A stretch of 64,000 nucleotides of DNA from Leptolyngbya sp. Cla-17 (GCF_016807185.1 NZ_JAEVYN010000002.1:1482528-1546527); one strand, 5' to 3'. Positions 1 through 9,125 are shown, numbered from the stretch's first letter. The notes: generated by a model from the letters alone, not told the origin. Program-made: numbers and translations.

Positions 1-285
1 TTGGTGGTGCTGAGTGCCTGCGATACCGGGCGCGGCAGAATTACTGGTGATGGTGTGATTGGATTATCGCGTGCGTTTATCTCTGCTGGCGTGCCTAGTG
101 TCGTGGTCAGCCTGTGGGCAGTTTCCGATGTATCTACTGCAAATCTGATGGTGGCGTTTTACCAAGCATTGCAGCAACAGCCCAATAAGGCACAGGCACT
201 ACGACAGGCAATGTTAGAGACGATGAAAGTCTATCCGCGTCCTCTCGACTGGGCAGCATTTACGTTGATTGGGGAAGCAGAGTAG
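1..285 (+). CDS. CHAT domain protein, C-terminal end (partial)
   Basis: The reading frame is open at the left window edge, so only the last 94 residues are seen. They match the end of a CHAT (caspase-like, HetF-associated) protease domain. The SACDTG motif near residue 5 carries the presumed catalytic cysteine, followed by GVIGLSRAF, a SLWAVSD segment and the closing DWAAFTLIG. In cyanobacteria such domains usually sit at the C-terminus of long TPR-repeat proteins, so the missing part is probably a TPR array. The substrate cannot be told. The first codon here is TTG, but the true start lies outside the window. Confidence 0.85.
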   Translation: MVVLSACDTGRGRITGDGVIGLSRAFISAGVPSVVVSLWAVSDVSTANLMVAFYQALQQQPNKAQALRQAMLETMKVYPRPLDWAAFTLIGEAE

Positions 286-347
286 CCAAAACACCTCAAT
301 AATCTGGTTGCATATATACTTTCAATCCATCCACTGTAAAAGATAGG

Positions 348-1775
348 TCATCGCATGAATCGGGTGGCGAAGTTTTGCGATCGCGTGGGAGAAAGCGCCC
401 GTGCTTTGAGAATTGCGGCACCCAAAAATGCGTAGGACAACACGCCGACGAATGCCAGAAACACTGGACTCAGCATTCCTGCTGTATTCCAGAGTGTGTG
501 TAAGCCAGCAGCAGTGAACAGTCCAACGCTCAAAATCAACCATCGCTGCCGAAACCGCAGCACGCTTAGCCCAATGAAGTAGCCAAAGTAGCCGCTGTAG
601 GCCATGTGCCCGGCGACCAAGCCTAATACCCTGGGAATCAGGAGTTGTAAGCCTGCTAATTGGGCGGCTTCTTGTCCGGCTAAAAGGGATGACTTATAGG
701 TTGCGGGAACATACACTCCCAAGGTTTCCATTAAGCTAAACCCCACGGCAGAAGCAGCGCCCAGCAAAATTCCGTCTAGGGGTTCCCATACGCCAATGCG
801 TGATTTAAACGGCGATCGCAGTCGCAAACCCACGCCCAAGGCGATAAATACAGGCACTGCTTTGAGCAACTCCTCCATCAGCCCTGCGCCAAAAAACATT
901 TTCACCAGCAGCAACCAAAAATTGGTCGCGGCATTCGTGCTAGATAAGTCACCCGGCAAGAGGTGATGAAACACTAAAGTGAACAGATCCAGCACAGGAC
1001 TGATTAAAACCAGCGCAGTCATGGTAGCCACAGCCACCAGTAACCACCAGGGCTTTTGCTTACCGCAAAGCTGATAGATGAAATACAACGCCCCGATCGC
1101 CAAATATGCCGCCAGCAGCAGGTTAAACACCGCCGGATTGCCGATCGCCAAAAACAACAGCACTACAAACGTAATGGTGACCATTGCAGGCACCAAATAG
1201 GCTTTATGGGTTAGTTCACGTCCGGTAGACAGGATTGGAAATAACTGAGTTAGACTTACGTCTTCCGATTTAACGGTTTTTTGGGGCGGCAGAGTGGGGT
1301 CAAGCGCAGGTGGAAATGTACCTAGCGCCACTCCAAAGCTGTTTAGCGGTTGCCCTTCTGCTTGGGGTTGATATTCAAACACCAATTCTGGACCGTTTTG
1401 CCCCAGCATGATGCGATCGCCGACCTGCAAAACCTGACATCCTTGCAAGCGTTCGCCATTCACGAATGTGCCGTTACTGCTATCTAAATCACAGACTTGC
1501 CAAAATCGCTCCCCATGAGGCGACTCGAACCCCAGAATGGGCACAACTTCTGCATGTCGCCGAGAAACTGAGCGATATAAAGATGCATCTAGCGTAATCT
1601 CGCAGCGTAGATCGCGCCCTATTGCCATTGATTCAGAGCTAGACAGCAGATAGTGGGGTAGTCTGCGCTCTGTGTTGCCTCTACTAGAAAGCAATCGAAG
1701 AAATGCAATGTATTGAGTGCCCGACATTATGAGGGAAGTGTGCCGAGGTAATGGGTCTATTCCAAAAAGCAACAC
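348..1775 (-). CDS. FHA domain - PrsW family intramembrane protease fusion
   Basis: A 475-residue protein. Residues about 45-130 form a forkhead-associated domain (GRDLRCEITLD, SRRHAEV, DLDSSNGTFVNG), which binds phosphothreonine peptides. A linker is followed by a PrsW-type membrane domain of about eight hydrophobic segments. That part contains the EELLK motif expected for PrsW glutamic-type proteases and the later GHMAYS and GLHTLWN histidine motifs. PrsW of Bacillus cleaves an anti-sigma factor, so the fusion suggests phosphorylation-gated intramembrane proteolysis; that is inference. A second possible start is the internal ATG of MSGTQYI. It lies 17 bp downstream of a small membrane protein gene on the same strand, probably in one operon. 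Confidence 0.85.
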   Translation of the reverse strand: MLLFGIDPLPRHTSLIMSGTQYIAFLRLLSSRGNTERRLPHYLLSSSESMAIGRDLRCEITLDASLYRSVSRRHAEVVPILGFESPHGERFWQVCDLDSSNGTFVNGERLQGCQVLQVGDRIMLGQNGPELVFEYQPQAEGQPLNSFGVALGTFPPALDPTLPPQKTVKSEDVSLTQLFPILSTGRELTHKAYLVPAMVTITFVVLLFLAIGNPAVFNLLLAAYLAIGALYFIYQLCGKQKPWWLLVAVATMTALVLISPVLDLFTLVFHHLLPGDLSSTNAATNFWLLLVKMFFGAGLMEELLKAVPVFIALGVGLRLRSPFKSRIGVWEPLDGILLGAASAVGFSLMETLGVYVPATYKSSLLAGQEAAQLAGLQLLIPRVLGLVAGHMAYSGYFGYFIGLSVLRFRQRWLILSVGLFTAAGLHTLWNTAGMLSPVFLAFVGVLSYAFLGAAILKARALSPTRSQNFATRFMR

Positions 1776-1792
1776 ATCCGGCAGCAGAGAGC

Positions 1793-1990
1793 TTATTTTT
1801 GATTGGCTCTAGTATCTCGAACGGCTGCCAAGAAACAGACAACTGTTAAAGGAATACTCAATGCCAAAATAATCCCAGTCACCAAACCACCCAGTTCGGG
1901 TTCCCCAGAGGATAGTTCAAAAACTGAACCAACCGACGCGATCGCCGTAATGCAAGAACCCGCTAGAAGTATGCCGCTTTTTGGAGTCAC
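1793..1990 (-). CDS. small two-helix membrane protein, unknown function
   Basis: A 65-residue protein with two predicted transmembrane helices (about residues 6-25 and 34-58) separated by an acidic, glycine-rich loop (SSGEPELGG) and ending in a short basic tail. I do not recognise a family. It is read in the same direction as the FHA-PrsW gene and ends 17 bp before that gene starts, so co-transcription is likely. It could be an accessory subunit or simply a linked membrane peptide. A same-sized frame on the opposite strand is an antisense shadow and is less protein-like. Confidence 0.6.
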   Translation of the reverse strand: MTPKSGILLAGSCITAIASVGSVFELSSGEPELGGLVTGIILALSIPLTVVCFLAAVRDTRANQK

Positions 1991-2097
1991 TACAGACTAA
2001 TCCCGAAACATCACAATTGGCTAAAAATCAGGCTATCCACATGAAAATTTCAAACAGTTCATCAATAAAATCGAACCGTTTGTAAATTATCATCCTT

Positions 2098-2688
2098 TCA
2101 GCTTACAGGTTTAACAGCCTTTCCCGAAAAGCCATGCTTCATTAGTTCTTGATTTAACTCCAATGCATTCTCCACACGATCAACAAACAAGACACCGTTT
2201 AGGTGATCAATTTCGTGTTGAATGCAGCACCCAAGTAATCCGGTTGCTGCTAGTCGCTGAGGACGACCGTTTTCGTCTTTGTAAGACACTTCGATCTCTG
2301 TTGGGCGTTTTACATCAAGATAAACGTTGGGAATGCTGAGACACCCTTCCTGGTTTAACACAATCTCCTGACTCGCTTTGGTCACCGTCGGATTGATTAA
2401 AATCAGCGGTGGTTTTGCAGCGTCGTCCGGATCACAATCCACGACGACGAGTTGCTTGTTGACCCCAACTTGAGGCGCAGCTAACCCAATGCCATCAGCG
2501 CTGTACATGGTCTGCAACATTTCTCGAATCAGTTGCTTAATTTCTGCATCCACCTTGGCAATGCGTTTCGCAGGCACCCGCAGCACGCGATCGCCCAACT
2601 GGTGAATCTCCAGCGGCGGCTTTGCTAATTTCTTTTTTTCTACCAAAACCTCAGCAGTCATGGATATGGTACTCACAGCTTTAATCAA
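2098..2688 (-). CDS. def: peptide deformylase
   Basis: Removes the N-formyl group from nascent proteins, using a bound metal ion. All three family motifs are visible: GIGLAAPQVG (motif 1), EGCLSIP (motif 2, metal-binding cysteine) and QHEIDHLNG (motif 3, the HExxH pair). The length of 196 residues is a little over the usual 170-190 because of an N-terminal extension before PPLEIHQLGD; the internal MTAEVLV methionine is an alternative start. It is on the same strand as the metallo-hydrolase gene upstream, with a gap of about 90 bp. Confidence 0.97.
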   Translation of the reverse strand: MIKAVSTISMTAEVLVEKKKLAKPPLEIHQLGDRVLRVPAKRIAKVDAEIKQLIREMLQTMYSADGIGLAAPQVGVNKQLVVVDCDPDDAAKPPLILINPTVTKASQEIVLNQEGCLSIPNVYLDVKRPTEIEVSYKDENGRPQRLAATGLLGCCIQHEIDHLNGVLFVDRVENALELNQELMKHGFSGKAVKPVS

Positions 2689-2780
2689 AATGTCGGAATC
2701 ATTCCGCGTTGTTTCATCTTATCGAATTTCAGTTCAGTTAGCGGAGTTATTCACAAGTCTGTTAACTATCCACTATCAGT

Positions 2781-4448
2781 TCAGGGCTCAACAGCTCTTT
2801 CTCCAATTTGCATCGGCTCAAATGCAGGGCAAAATCCTTCTGGCGTAACTTTGAACTCAAAGAGAGGTGAGGCATCATTCCAGCATCGTTGCCCTCGATA
2901 GTGGCGACAGTTGCCACAGCAGTTTTGTAAAGGAGAGTTTGCATCCACCCAATCCAACAGGCGATCGCTTTCTTGGGGGCGCAATAGTTCCCGTTGGGGC
3001 AAGCCGCGCAGCACCAATTCATCACCTTGCCAGCGGGCTTCGATCAAGCCAGTGTCTGCTAAACCTCGCCACCGTGGATCAGCTGCGATCTCATCGGGCA
3101 ATGTAATCGTCACCATGGCATCTAGTTCAGTCAGTTCGCCTTCATAGCTCGTATCGGGAGGGGCTGGCTGTAAAAAGGTTTCACCAATTGGCAGTTCGAC
3201 TCTAGTGCCGCTAGCAGGCGAATGGAGATGATACCGATTATGTAATTCATCCAGGCCGGTTAAGTCTGACAAATAGGCGGCAGGTCCATGCACAAACAGC
3301 ACATGCTGAGGGCGGAGGTTGTGAATCAGTTGGGTGGTTCCTGTGCCATCACAATGTTGTGCCAACAAATAAGTTTCGGTTGTCAGAAACGCGGGTAACA
3401 CTGGCAGTATTTCTGCTGGGCGATTGGCTACTGGGCGATAAGGTTCCACTGGCAACAACACCAGCCATGCTTCCGGATTCGCTCGATAATACTGACGCAA
3501 ATCTGTCGTTTCGTCAGTCACCACAATGCAGGTAGATTGCCCCAACTTGGCACAACTTTCTGAAGTGAGACGGCGTACGCGTGGACGTACCCGTTCATCC
3601 CAAAAGAGGGGTTGATGACGGGCAAAATTTTGGACTGAGGTTGGCAGATGAGGCAAGATTTCTAGATAGGCATCACAGCCATCTGCAACGGTTCCATCAA
3701 CCCAAATATCAATGTCTCGCCCCGTGAAATAATGGTGGCTCCGCAGCAGCAGCAGCAGCTCTTGCCCCAAACCTAAGGAAGCGGGTAGCAGAATTGATTG
3801 TTGCTGGGCGATCGCCTGGTCAATTCGTTCAGCCAGATGGTTTTCTTGATGGCGACGATGGGGATGACGCGCCGTGCCATAGCTGCCTTCCACAATCAAC
3901 ACATTTGGCTGAAGTCCACGCAGCTCTTCTAGCGGTAGTCCTTCCACCAACCGGGTGTTGGATAAGAAAAAATCTCCCGTATAAAGCACAGTATAGGAAC
4001 GAGAGGTCGCATTTTTTTCCGACGGAGCGGTATAGGAGAGCAGAATTACAGCCGCCCCTGGCAAATGTCCAGATGGATAGATTTCGGCACTGAGTCCATC
4101 TAAAAATTCTATGGGTGTGCGCCAGGGTAGTGCATGGCAAAACTGCGGTATGTCCTGTGCAGATTGGTCTGACCAGTTTAGCGGCAATAACTGAGTGGTC
4201 ACCTCGCTCGCATAAATTGGCAGTTGAGGAAATGCTCGATGCAGTTCTAACAATCCGCGTGCGTGATCAGCGTGGGCGTGGCTACACAGCACCAGGTCAG
4301 CCGGAGGATTGCCCGTCGAGTCAATTAAAAGTGACAGATCTGACAAGCCGCAATCTAACAGTATGCGGTAGGTGCCAATCCGCAGCAGTAGGCATACTCC
4401 TTCCCCTGCGTGACCTACCCCATAAGTTAGGCATTCCAGCTTAATCAC
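2781..4448 (-). CDS. metallo-beta-lactamase fold hydrolase, beta-CASP-like, with C-terminal Cys cluster
   Basis: A 555-residue cytoplasmic protein. The metal-binding HAHADH motif lies at about residues 56-61, and the downstream YTGDF and IVEGSYG segments are typical of RNA-processing beta-CASP members of the metallo-beta-lactamase superfamily. The middle part (LLPASLGLGQELLLLL and the later FVHGPAAYL) fits a beta-CASP insertion. The last 35 residues carry four cysteines (CGNC, then two single Cys), a possible metal site not part of the core fold. Nuclease activity on RNA is plausible from the family but not shown. It is followed by def on the same strand. Confidence 0.8.
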   Translation of the reverse strand: MIKLECLTYGVGHAGEGVCLLLRIGTYRILLDCGLSDLSLLIDSTGNPPADLVLCSHAHADHARGLLELHRAFPQLPIYASEVTTQLLPLNWSDQSAQDIPQFCHALPWRTPIEFLDGLSAEIYPSGHLPGAAVILLSYTAPSEKNATSRSYTVLYTGDFFLSNTRLVEGLPLEELRGLQPNVLIVEGSYGTARHPHRRHQENHLAERIDQAIAQQQSILLPASLGLGQELLLLLRSHHYFTGRDIDIWVDGTVADGCDAYLEILPHLPTSVQNFARHQPLFWDERVRPRVRRLTSESCAKLGQSTCIVVTDETTDLRQYYRANPEAWLVLLPVEPYRPVANRPAEILPVLPAFLTTETYLLAQHCDGTGTTQLIHNLRPQHVLFVHGPAAYLSDLTGLDELHNRYHLHSPASGTRVELPIGETFLQPAPPDTSYEGELTELDAMVTITLPDEIAADPRWRGLADTGLIEARWQGDELVLRGLPQRELLRPQESDRLLDWVDANSPLQNCCGNCRHYRGQRCWNDASPLFEFKVTPEGFCPAFEPMQIGERAVEP

Positions 4449-4526
4449 TTTTGTTTTGTCTCTCCAGGGTGGCGATCGCCGCCTCTACTTAATCGTGTTA
4501 CTTACCGTCGTAACCAGCAATTAATG

Positions 4527-4649
4527 CTAGTGGGCTGAGCCATTGCCATGATAGTTATCCGAATCGTAAAAGCCGTTTTTCGTGCCAAAAAATAAACAAG
4601 TAACGGTAAAAACCACCGTCAAAACCACTAAGACTAGTTTGACATCCAT
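4527..4649 (-). CDS. Psb35-like small photosystem II membrane protein
   Basis: A 40-residue frame starting at ATG 4649, preceded by AGGA about 12 bp upstream. One hydrophobic helix (LVLVVLTVVFTVTCLFF) is followed by the soluble tail GTKNGFYDSDNYHGNGSAH. From memory, this tail (GTxNGFYDxDxYHGNGSAH) is highly conserved in a family of tiny cyanobacterial proteins annotated as Psb35-related, which help photosystem II assembly. The match to that family name is recalled, not searched. It lies just upstream of, and on the same strand as, the metallo-hydrolase gene (78 bp gap). Confidence 0.65.
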   Translation of the reverse strand: MDVKLVLVVLTVVFTVTCLFFGTKNGFYDSDNYHGNGSAH

Positions 4650-4875
4650 GGGTTCAATCATTCCTATCTACGGTGCCAGTAAACAACTTAATTAGTTTAT
4701 ATAACTACTGACAGATATTCATCTATCCGCTGAGTGGCTTTATTTTGTAGACATTGTAAAACCATGTTGTTGAAGCCAGGCAATTTATAAATCTTAATAA
4801 CAAGTCTTTTCCTCTCGTCCTTTTCCCTGTCTTTGCTCTTCCTATAGGTATAAAAGTTCAGTGAAATTACTGGCT

Positions 4876-4905
4876 TTTAACGCTGCGTTGAAGAGTTCTT
4901 AAAGT
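4876..4905 (+). promoter_or_regulatory. candidate Pho box (three octamers at 11-bp spacing)
   Basis: Three octamers TTTAACGC (4876), GTTGAAGA (4887) and CTTAAAGT (4898) are spaced exactly 11 bp apart. They resemble the cyanobacterial PhoB/SphR site, repeated CTTAACCT-like octamers with 3-bp spacers. The first and third fit the TTAA core; the middle one is weak. A TATGGT-like -10 follows about 12 bp later. The site lies about 365 bp upstream of a probable phosphorus-scavenging gene, which supports the reading, but the match is imperfect. Confidence 0.35.
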
Positions 4906-5182
4906 TCTTGTGGGATTTATGGTAATCGGTGGCTAAATAATCACCGCCGATTCTGTGGATTTTCTGAGTTCAGGCAACTATCTTTCTCCATTCCATCACT
5001 CCCACCGGTCTGTTTCATAATTTTTATTCATGATTTTTAGACCATCAGAATTTACCGAGTGGTTGTCCGGGTAAAGATGCTCTGGCTAAACGCATCTGAT
5101 GGTTTAGCCAGATGCATTTAAACAAAGCTTAGAAAGGTTTTTACCTGAGCAGAAGATTCTAATTTATTGCACACCTTTTATT

Positions 5183-5218
5183 AAAGCTGGGCGAGGCAAA
5201 CTTTTCCCAGCTTTTTTA
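5183..5218 (+). terminator. rho-independent terminator-like hairpin in the leader of the RTX exonuclease gene
   Basis: AAAGCTGGG (5183-5191) pairs perfectly with CCCAGCTTT (5206-5214) around a 14-nt loop and is followed by a run of T. No gene on the plus strand ends upstream, so it either terminates a non-coding RNA or acts as an attenuator for the gene that starts at 5271. Confidence 0.65.
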
Positions 5219-5270
5219 TGGGTAGCATTCCTTTTTTGTTTCCACACAACCTTTATCCTCCACCAACACA

Positions 5271-8200
5271 ATGGCTACAATTTTTACTGGTTCATACTCC
5301 GAGAATTTTGACACCTTAGTTAGCAGTGGAACTGGCCCCACTGACACTACCCCTCTTCCTTCTGGATGGGTATTTGTAGAGACCGGAACGAACGCCAACG
5401 CTACTTACACCGCTGGTACGGGAAGTAACAACGCGGGTGACACCTACAGCTTTGGCATCGCAGGTGAAACTGAGAGAGCTTTAGGCGGCTTACTGTCCGG
5501 CAGTCTCACGCCCTTATTTGGAACAAGTTTCACCAATAACACTGGGAACTCAATTACTTCACTCACGACTAGCTACCGCGGGGAGCAATGGCGCTTAGGA
5601 AACGTAACCTTAGGGCGAGTAGCAGATCGCCTCGATTTCCAATACAGTCTGAATGCTACATCTTTAACAACGGGCACTTGGGTTGATGTAGATGCTTTAG
5701 ATTTTAGTTCGCCCGTTACCACCGGTAGTACAGTTGGTTCGCTAAACGGCAACACGAACAGTACAACCCTCAGTACCGTCATTTCGGGGTTGAATATTGC
5801 CGCAGGCGAAACATTTTGGTTCCGTTGGCAAGACTTCAATGTGAGTGGTTCAGATGATGGTCTGGCGATCGATGATTTTTCTCTGAGTTCTAGACCGACC
5901 CCGCCTCCACTCACTCCAACGGTGGCGATCGCTGCGAACCCTGCTTCCACTACTGAAGGCAGCACCATCTCTGGGCTATTCACCATTTCCCGTACAGGTG
6001 ACATTACCAATCCACTCACGGTCAACTTCACAACTGGCGGAACCGCTACTAGCGGGAGTGACTACCGCACCCCTGATAGTTTCGCCACTAATTCAATTGA
6101 AATTCCAGCGGGGCAAAGCTCTGTCACTATTGGGATTAGCGCGAACGACGACACCATCATCGAAGCGGTTGAAAATGTTAGCGTCACTCTGGGAACTTCT
6201 GTCAACTACAGTGTAGGCTCCAGCAACACTGCCACCGTCACTATTAATGACAATGACACCGCGATCGCAGTGTCCAAAATCCACCAAATTCAGGGCAGCG
6301 GACTCACCTTCAATTCGGCTTTTGGTGGCACCCAGGCAATCGAAGGGGTTGTGGTCGGCTCGTTCCTTGGTAGCTCTGGGCTGAACGGCTTCTATGTTCA
6401 AGAAGAAGATACCGATTGGGATACCGACTTCGGGACTTCCGAAGGTATCTTTGTCTTTGATCCGACTGGTTTATTCTCTGGCGCTGTAGGCGATAAAGTT
6501 CGTGTGACAGGACTGGTGGGTGAGTTTACCAGTTCTGCTACGGGCATTACCGGTAGCACCATCAACAGTAGTCTGACCCAACTCTCTCTCGCCAGCACCG
6601 TCTCGACGAAGAGCGTCCTGAATTTGGGTAGCAGCAGCTTACCCAGCATCACCAATGTTACCCTTCCCGTTGCCGATGCTTCGGTGCTAGAGCGTTACGA
6701 AGGTATGTTGGTCAATGTCGGTGCGGCGGTTGGTTCCTTGACTGTGACCAATAACTTTACCCTCAGTCGCTTTGGACAGGTGGGCTTGTCGGCAGGCGAT
6801 CGCTTAGATCAATACACCCAGGTGAATGCGCCCAGTGTGACTGGTTACGCTGACTATCGAGCAAACCTGCTTGACAACTACATCATTCTGGATGACGGCA
6901 GCAACACCCAAAATCCTGCTGCGGTGATTCATGCCCGCAATGGTCAGCCCCTAAGTGCGACGAATACGCTCCGGGCTGGAGACACGATCGCCAGCATCAC
7001 CGGTGTTCTAGATCAACGCTTTGAAGGCTACCGGGTTCAGACCAAAACTCCTGCCAACTTTGACTCGACTAACGTCCGCGAAAACACCGCGCCTGACGTA
7101 GGTGGCACCCTCAAGGTTGCCAGTTTCAACCTGCTCAACTTCTTTAACGGCGATGGCATGGGCGGTGGATTCCCCACTTCACGGGGGGCTGACAGCTTGG
7201 CGGAGTATAACCGTCAGCTTCCCAAGACAGTTGAAGCCATTCTAGGACTGAACGCCGATGTTTTCGGCTATAACGAAATCGAGAATGACGGCTACGGTTC
7301 CACTAGCGCGGTGCAAACTCTAGTCGATGCCCTAAATGCCGCAACCGCTCCTGGCACTTACGCCTTTGTCACGCCTCCAGCTTCCGCCCTAAATGCCTCC
7401 GGCACCTTTGGCGGTGACGAAATTACCGTCGGCTTTATCTACAAGACCAGCGCGGCGCGTGTTGCGCCCGGAACCAGTGCGGCTGCACTGACCACTGGAG
7501 CCTTCGCCCAAGATGATGCTAATCGAGTTCAGCGCCCTGCATTGGCGGTGACATTCGAGCAACTCAACAACGGCTTACCCACCAATGCTACTTTCACCGC
7601 TGTTATTAATCACTTCAAGTCCAAGAGTTCCAGTGCAGGCGGCGTGGGTGATGCAGATATCGGTGACGGGCAGGGTTTCTCGAACGGGACTCGTACTCGT
7701 GCATCTCAAGACCTGGCAGCCTGGTTAGCAACCAATCCCACGGGCACGGCTGATTCGGATTACTTGATCATGGGTGACCTCAACGCCTACCGATTGGAGA
7801 ATCCGATCACGACCCTGACAGATGCTGGATATACCAGCCTATTTGGATCTGAATCCTACTCTTACCAATTTCAAGGACAGTGGGGTTCACTGGATCATGC
7901 GTTGGCAAGCGGTAGTTTGAACAGTCAGGTAACAGGTGCAGCAAAGTGGCATATCAATGCTGATGAACCCCTTGCCCTCGACTACAACTTGGAATTCAAG
8001 TCCGCTGTTCAGCAGTCCAGTTTCTACAACGTCGATCCCTTTGCCTCGTCTGACCATGATCCACTGGTGGTTGGCTTAAACCTAACTCCGACCAACCAAG
8101 CGCCTACGGCCGTCACCTTTTCCAACCCGGTCGCGACGCTGGCAGAAAACACCAGCACGACTACCCGCATTCAAGTAGCTACCGTTAACCTTACCGATGA

Positions 8201-9125
8201 TGGCTTCGGCACCAATGTTCTTAGCCTTAGCGGTACAGATTCTAGCTTCTTTGAGTTGGATGGCAGTGCGCTGTTCTTGAAGGCAAATACCAGCCTTAAC
8301 TTTGAAGACAAGTTTAGCTATGCCGTCACCGTTGCCGTCGATGATGCATCGGTTGGCATCACTCCTGATGCCAGCGCCAACTTTACGCTGGCAGTTACGA
8401 ATGTCAATGAAGCTCCGATCGCCAATAATGACAGCGGCTTTACCGCTAACCAGAGTATGGCGAAGCTGATCTCGATCGCGACCTTGCTAGCCAACGACAC
8501 TGATCCCGATGCCAACCCAACCCTGTCTATCCTCCCCGATGGATTTAGCGATGTGGTGGGTGGCACTGTTGCCCTGAACGGCGGTAACGTCGTATTTACC
8601 CCCGGCTCTAGCTTTAGTGGCCCTGCTAACTTCAAATACACTTTGAGTGATGGCAGCCTCACCAGTCAGGCGATCGTCATGCTGCAAGTGGGTCGAACCG
8701 TTAATGGCGGCAATGGGAAAGATGCCCTGACGGGCAATGACGGCGATGATAACTTCAATGGCGGCAGTGGGGAAGACATGCTGTTTGGCAACGTCGGCAA
8801 TGATACCCTGCTGGGTGGTAATGGCGATGACAAGTTGTTTGGTGGGCAAGGCATCAATATCCTGACGGGTGGTAATGGTGCAGATACTTTCGTGCTTGAC
8901 TCCTTCGCTGGCACTAGCACCATCACCGACTTCACCGATGGGCAAGACAAGATTGGACTGCCGGGTGGTCTTTCCTTTGGGCAGCTTAGCTTGCTCCAAG
9001 GCACGGGAAGCAACCTAAATGACGTGCTGGTTAACGCCACTAGCAACGGAGTCAACTATACCCTGGGAATTTTGCAGGGAGTCTCGGTTGGCAGCCTCTC
9101 GGCAAACGATTTCATGACAGTTTAG
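5271..9125 (+). CDS. secreted ExeM/NucH-type endonuclease with Calx-beta, cadherin-like and RTX domains
   Basis: A 1284-residue exoprotein without a Sec signal peptide. In order: an N-terminal beta-rich domain (1-205), a Calx-beta domain (about 215-330, ending TVTINDND), an OB-like ExeM/NucH region (335-600), an endonuclease/exonuclease/phosphatase domain (about 610-935; VASFNLLNFF, NEIEND, MGDLNAY, LDHALAS, SSDHDP), a cadherin-like and an Ig-like repeat (945-1140), RTX nonapeptides (GGNGDDKLFG type, 1145-1205) and a C-terminal tail. The RTX part and the absence of a signal peptide point to type I secretion. The likely job is degrading extracellular nucleic acid, perhaps for phosphorus. No transporter is encoded nearby. 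Confidence 0.88.
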   Translation: MATIFTGSYSENFDTLVSSGTGPTDTTPLPSGWVFVETGTNANATYTAGTGSNNAGDTYSFGIAGETERALGGLLSGSLTPLFGTSFTNNTGNSITSLTTSYRGEQWRLGNVTLGRVADRLDFQYSLNATSLTTGTWVDVDALDFSSPVTTGSTVGSLNGNTNSTTLSTVISGLNIAAGETFWFRWQDFNVSGSDDGLAIDDFSLSSRPTPPPLTPTVAIAANPASTTEGSTISGLFTISRTGDITNPLTVNFTTGGTATSGSDYRTPDSFATNSIEIPAGQSSVTIGISANDDTIIEAVENVSVTLGTSVNYSVGSSNTATVTINDNDTAIAVSKIHQIQGSGLTFNSAFGGTQAIEGVVVGSFLGSSGLNGFYVQEEDTDWDTDFGTSEGIFVFDPTGLFSGAVGDKVRVTGLVGEFTSSATGITGSTINSSLTQLSLASTVSTKSVLNLGSSSLPSITNVTLPVADASVLERYEGMLVNVGAAVGSLTVTNNFTLSRFGQVGLSAGDRLDQYTQVNAPSVTGYADYRANLLDNYIILDDGSNTQNPAAVIHARNGQPLSATNTLRAGDTIASITGVLDQRFEGYRVQTKTPANFDSTNVRENTAPDVGGTLKVASFNLLNFFNGDGMGGGFPTSRGADSLAEYNRQLPKTVEAILGLNADVFGYNEIENDGYGSTSAVQTLVDALNAATAPGTYAFVTPPASALNASGTFGGDEITVGFIYKTSAARVAPGTSAAALTTGAFAQDDANRVQRPALAVTFEQLNNGLPTNATFTAVINHFKSKSSSAGGVGDADIGDGQGFSNGTRTRASQDLAAWLATNPTGTADSDYLIMGDLNAYRLENPITTLTDAGYTSLFGSESYSYQFQGQWGSLDHALASGSLNSQVTGAAKWHINADEPLALDYNLEFKSAVQQSSFYNVDPFASSDHDPLVVGLNLTPTNQAPTAVTFSNPVATLAENTSTTTRIQVATVNLTDDGFGTNVLSLSGTDSSFFELDGSALFLKANTSLNFEDKFSYAVTVAVDDASVGITPDASANFTLAVTNVNEAPIANNDSGFTANQSMAKLISIATLLANDTDPDANPTLSILPDGFSDVVGGTVALNGGNVVFTPGSSFSGPANFKYTLSDGSLTSQAIVMLQVGRTVNGGNGKDALTGNDGDDNFNGGSGEDMLFGNVGNDTLLGGNGDDKLFGGQGINILTGGNGADTFVLDSFAGTSTITDFTDGQDKIGLPGGLSFGQLSLLQGTGSNLNDVLVNATSNGVNYTLGILQGVSVGSLSANDFMTV

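Larger units (their letters stand above)
4650..5270. other. 621-bp intergenic leader region upstream of the RTX exonuclease gene
   Basis: No convincing coding frame is seen. The region holds a possible Pho box near 4876-4905, an imperfect hairpin around 5083-5110 (TGGCTAAAC paired with GTTTAGCCA) and a strong terminator-like hairpin at 5183-5214 only about 55 bp before the next start codon. The promoter for the small Psb35-like gene on the minus strand should also lie here. A long structured 5' leader or a small RNA would both fit. Confidence 0.5.

Noticed and set aside
8487..8999. 170-codon minus-strand frame within the RTX repeats
   Set aside because: It is an antisense shadow of the glycine/aspartate-rich repeats with no recognisable protein features.
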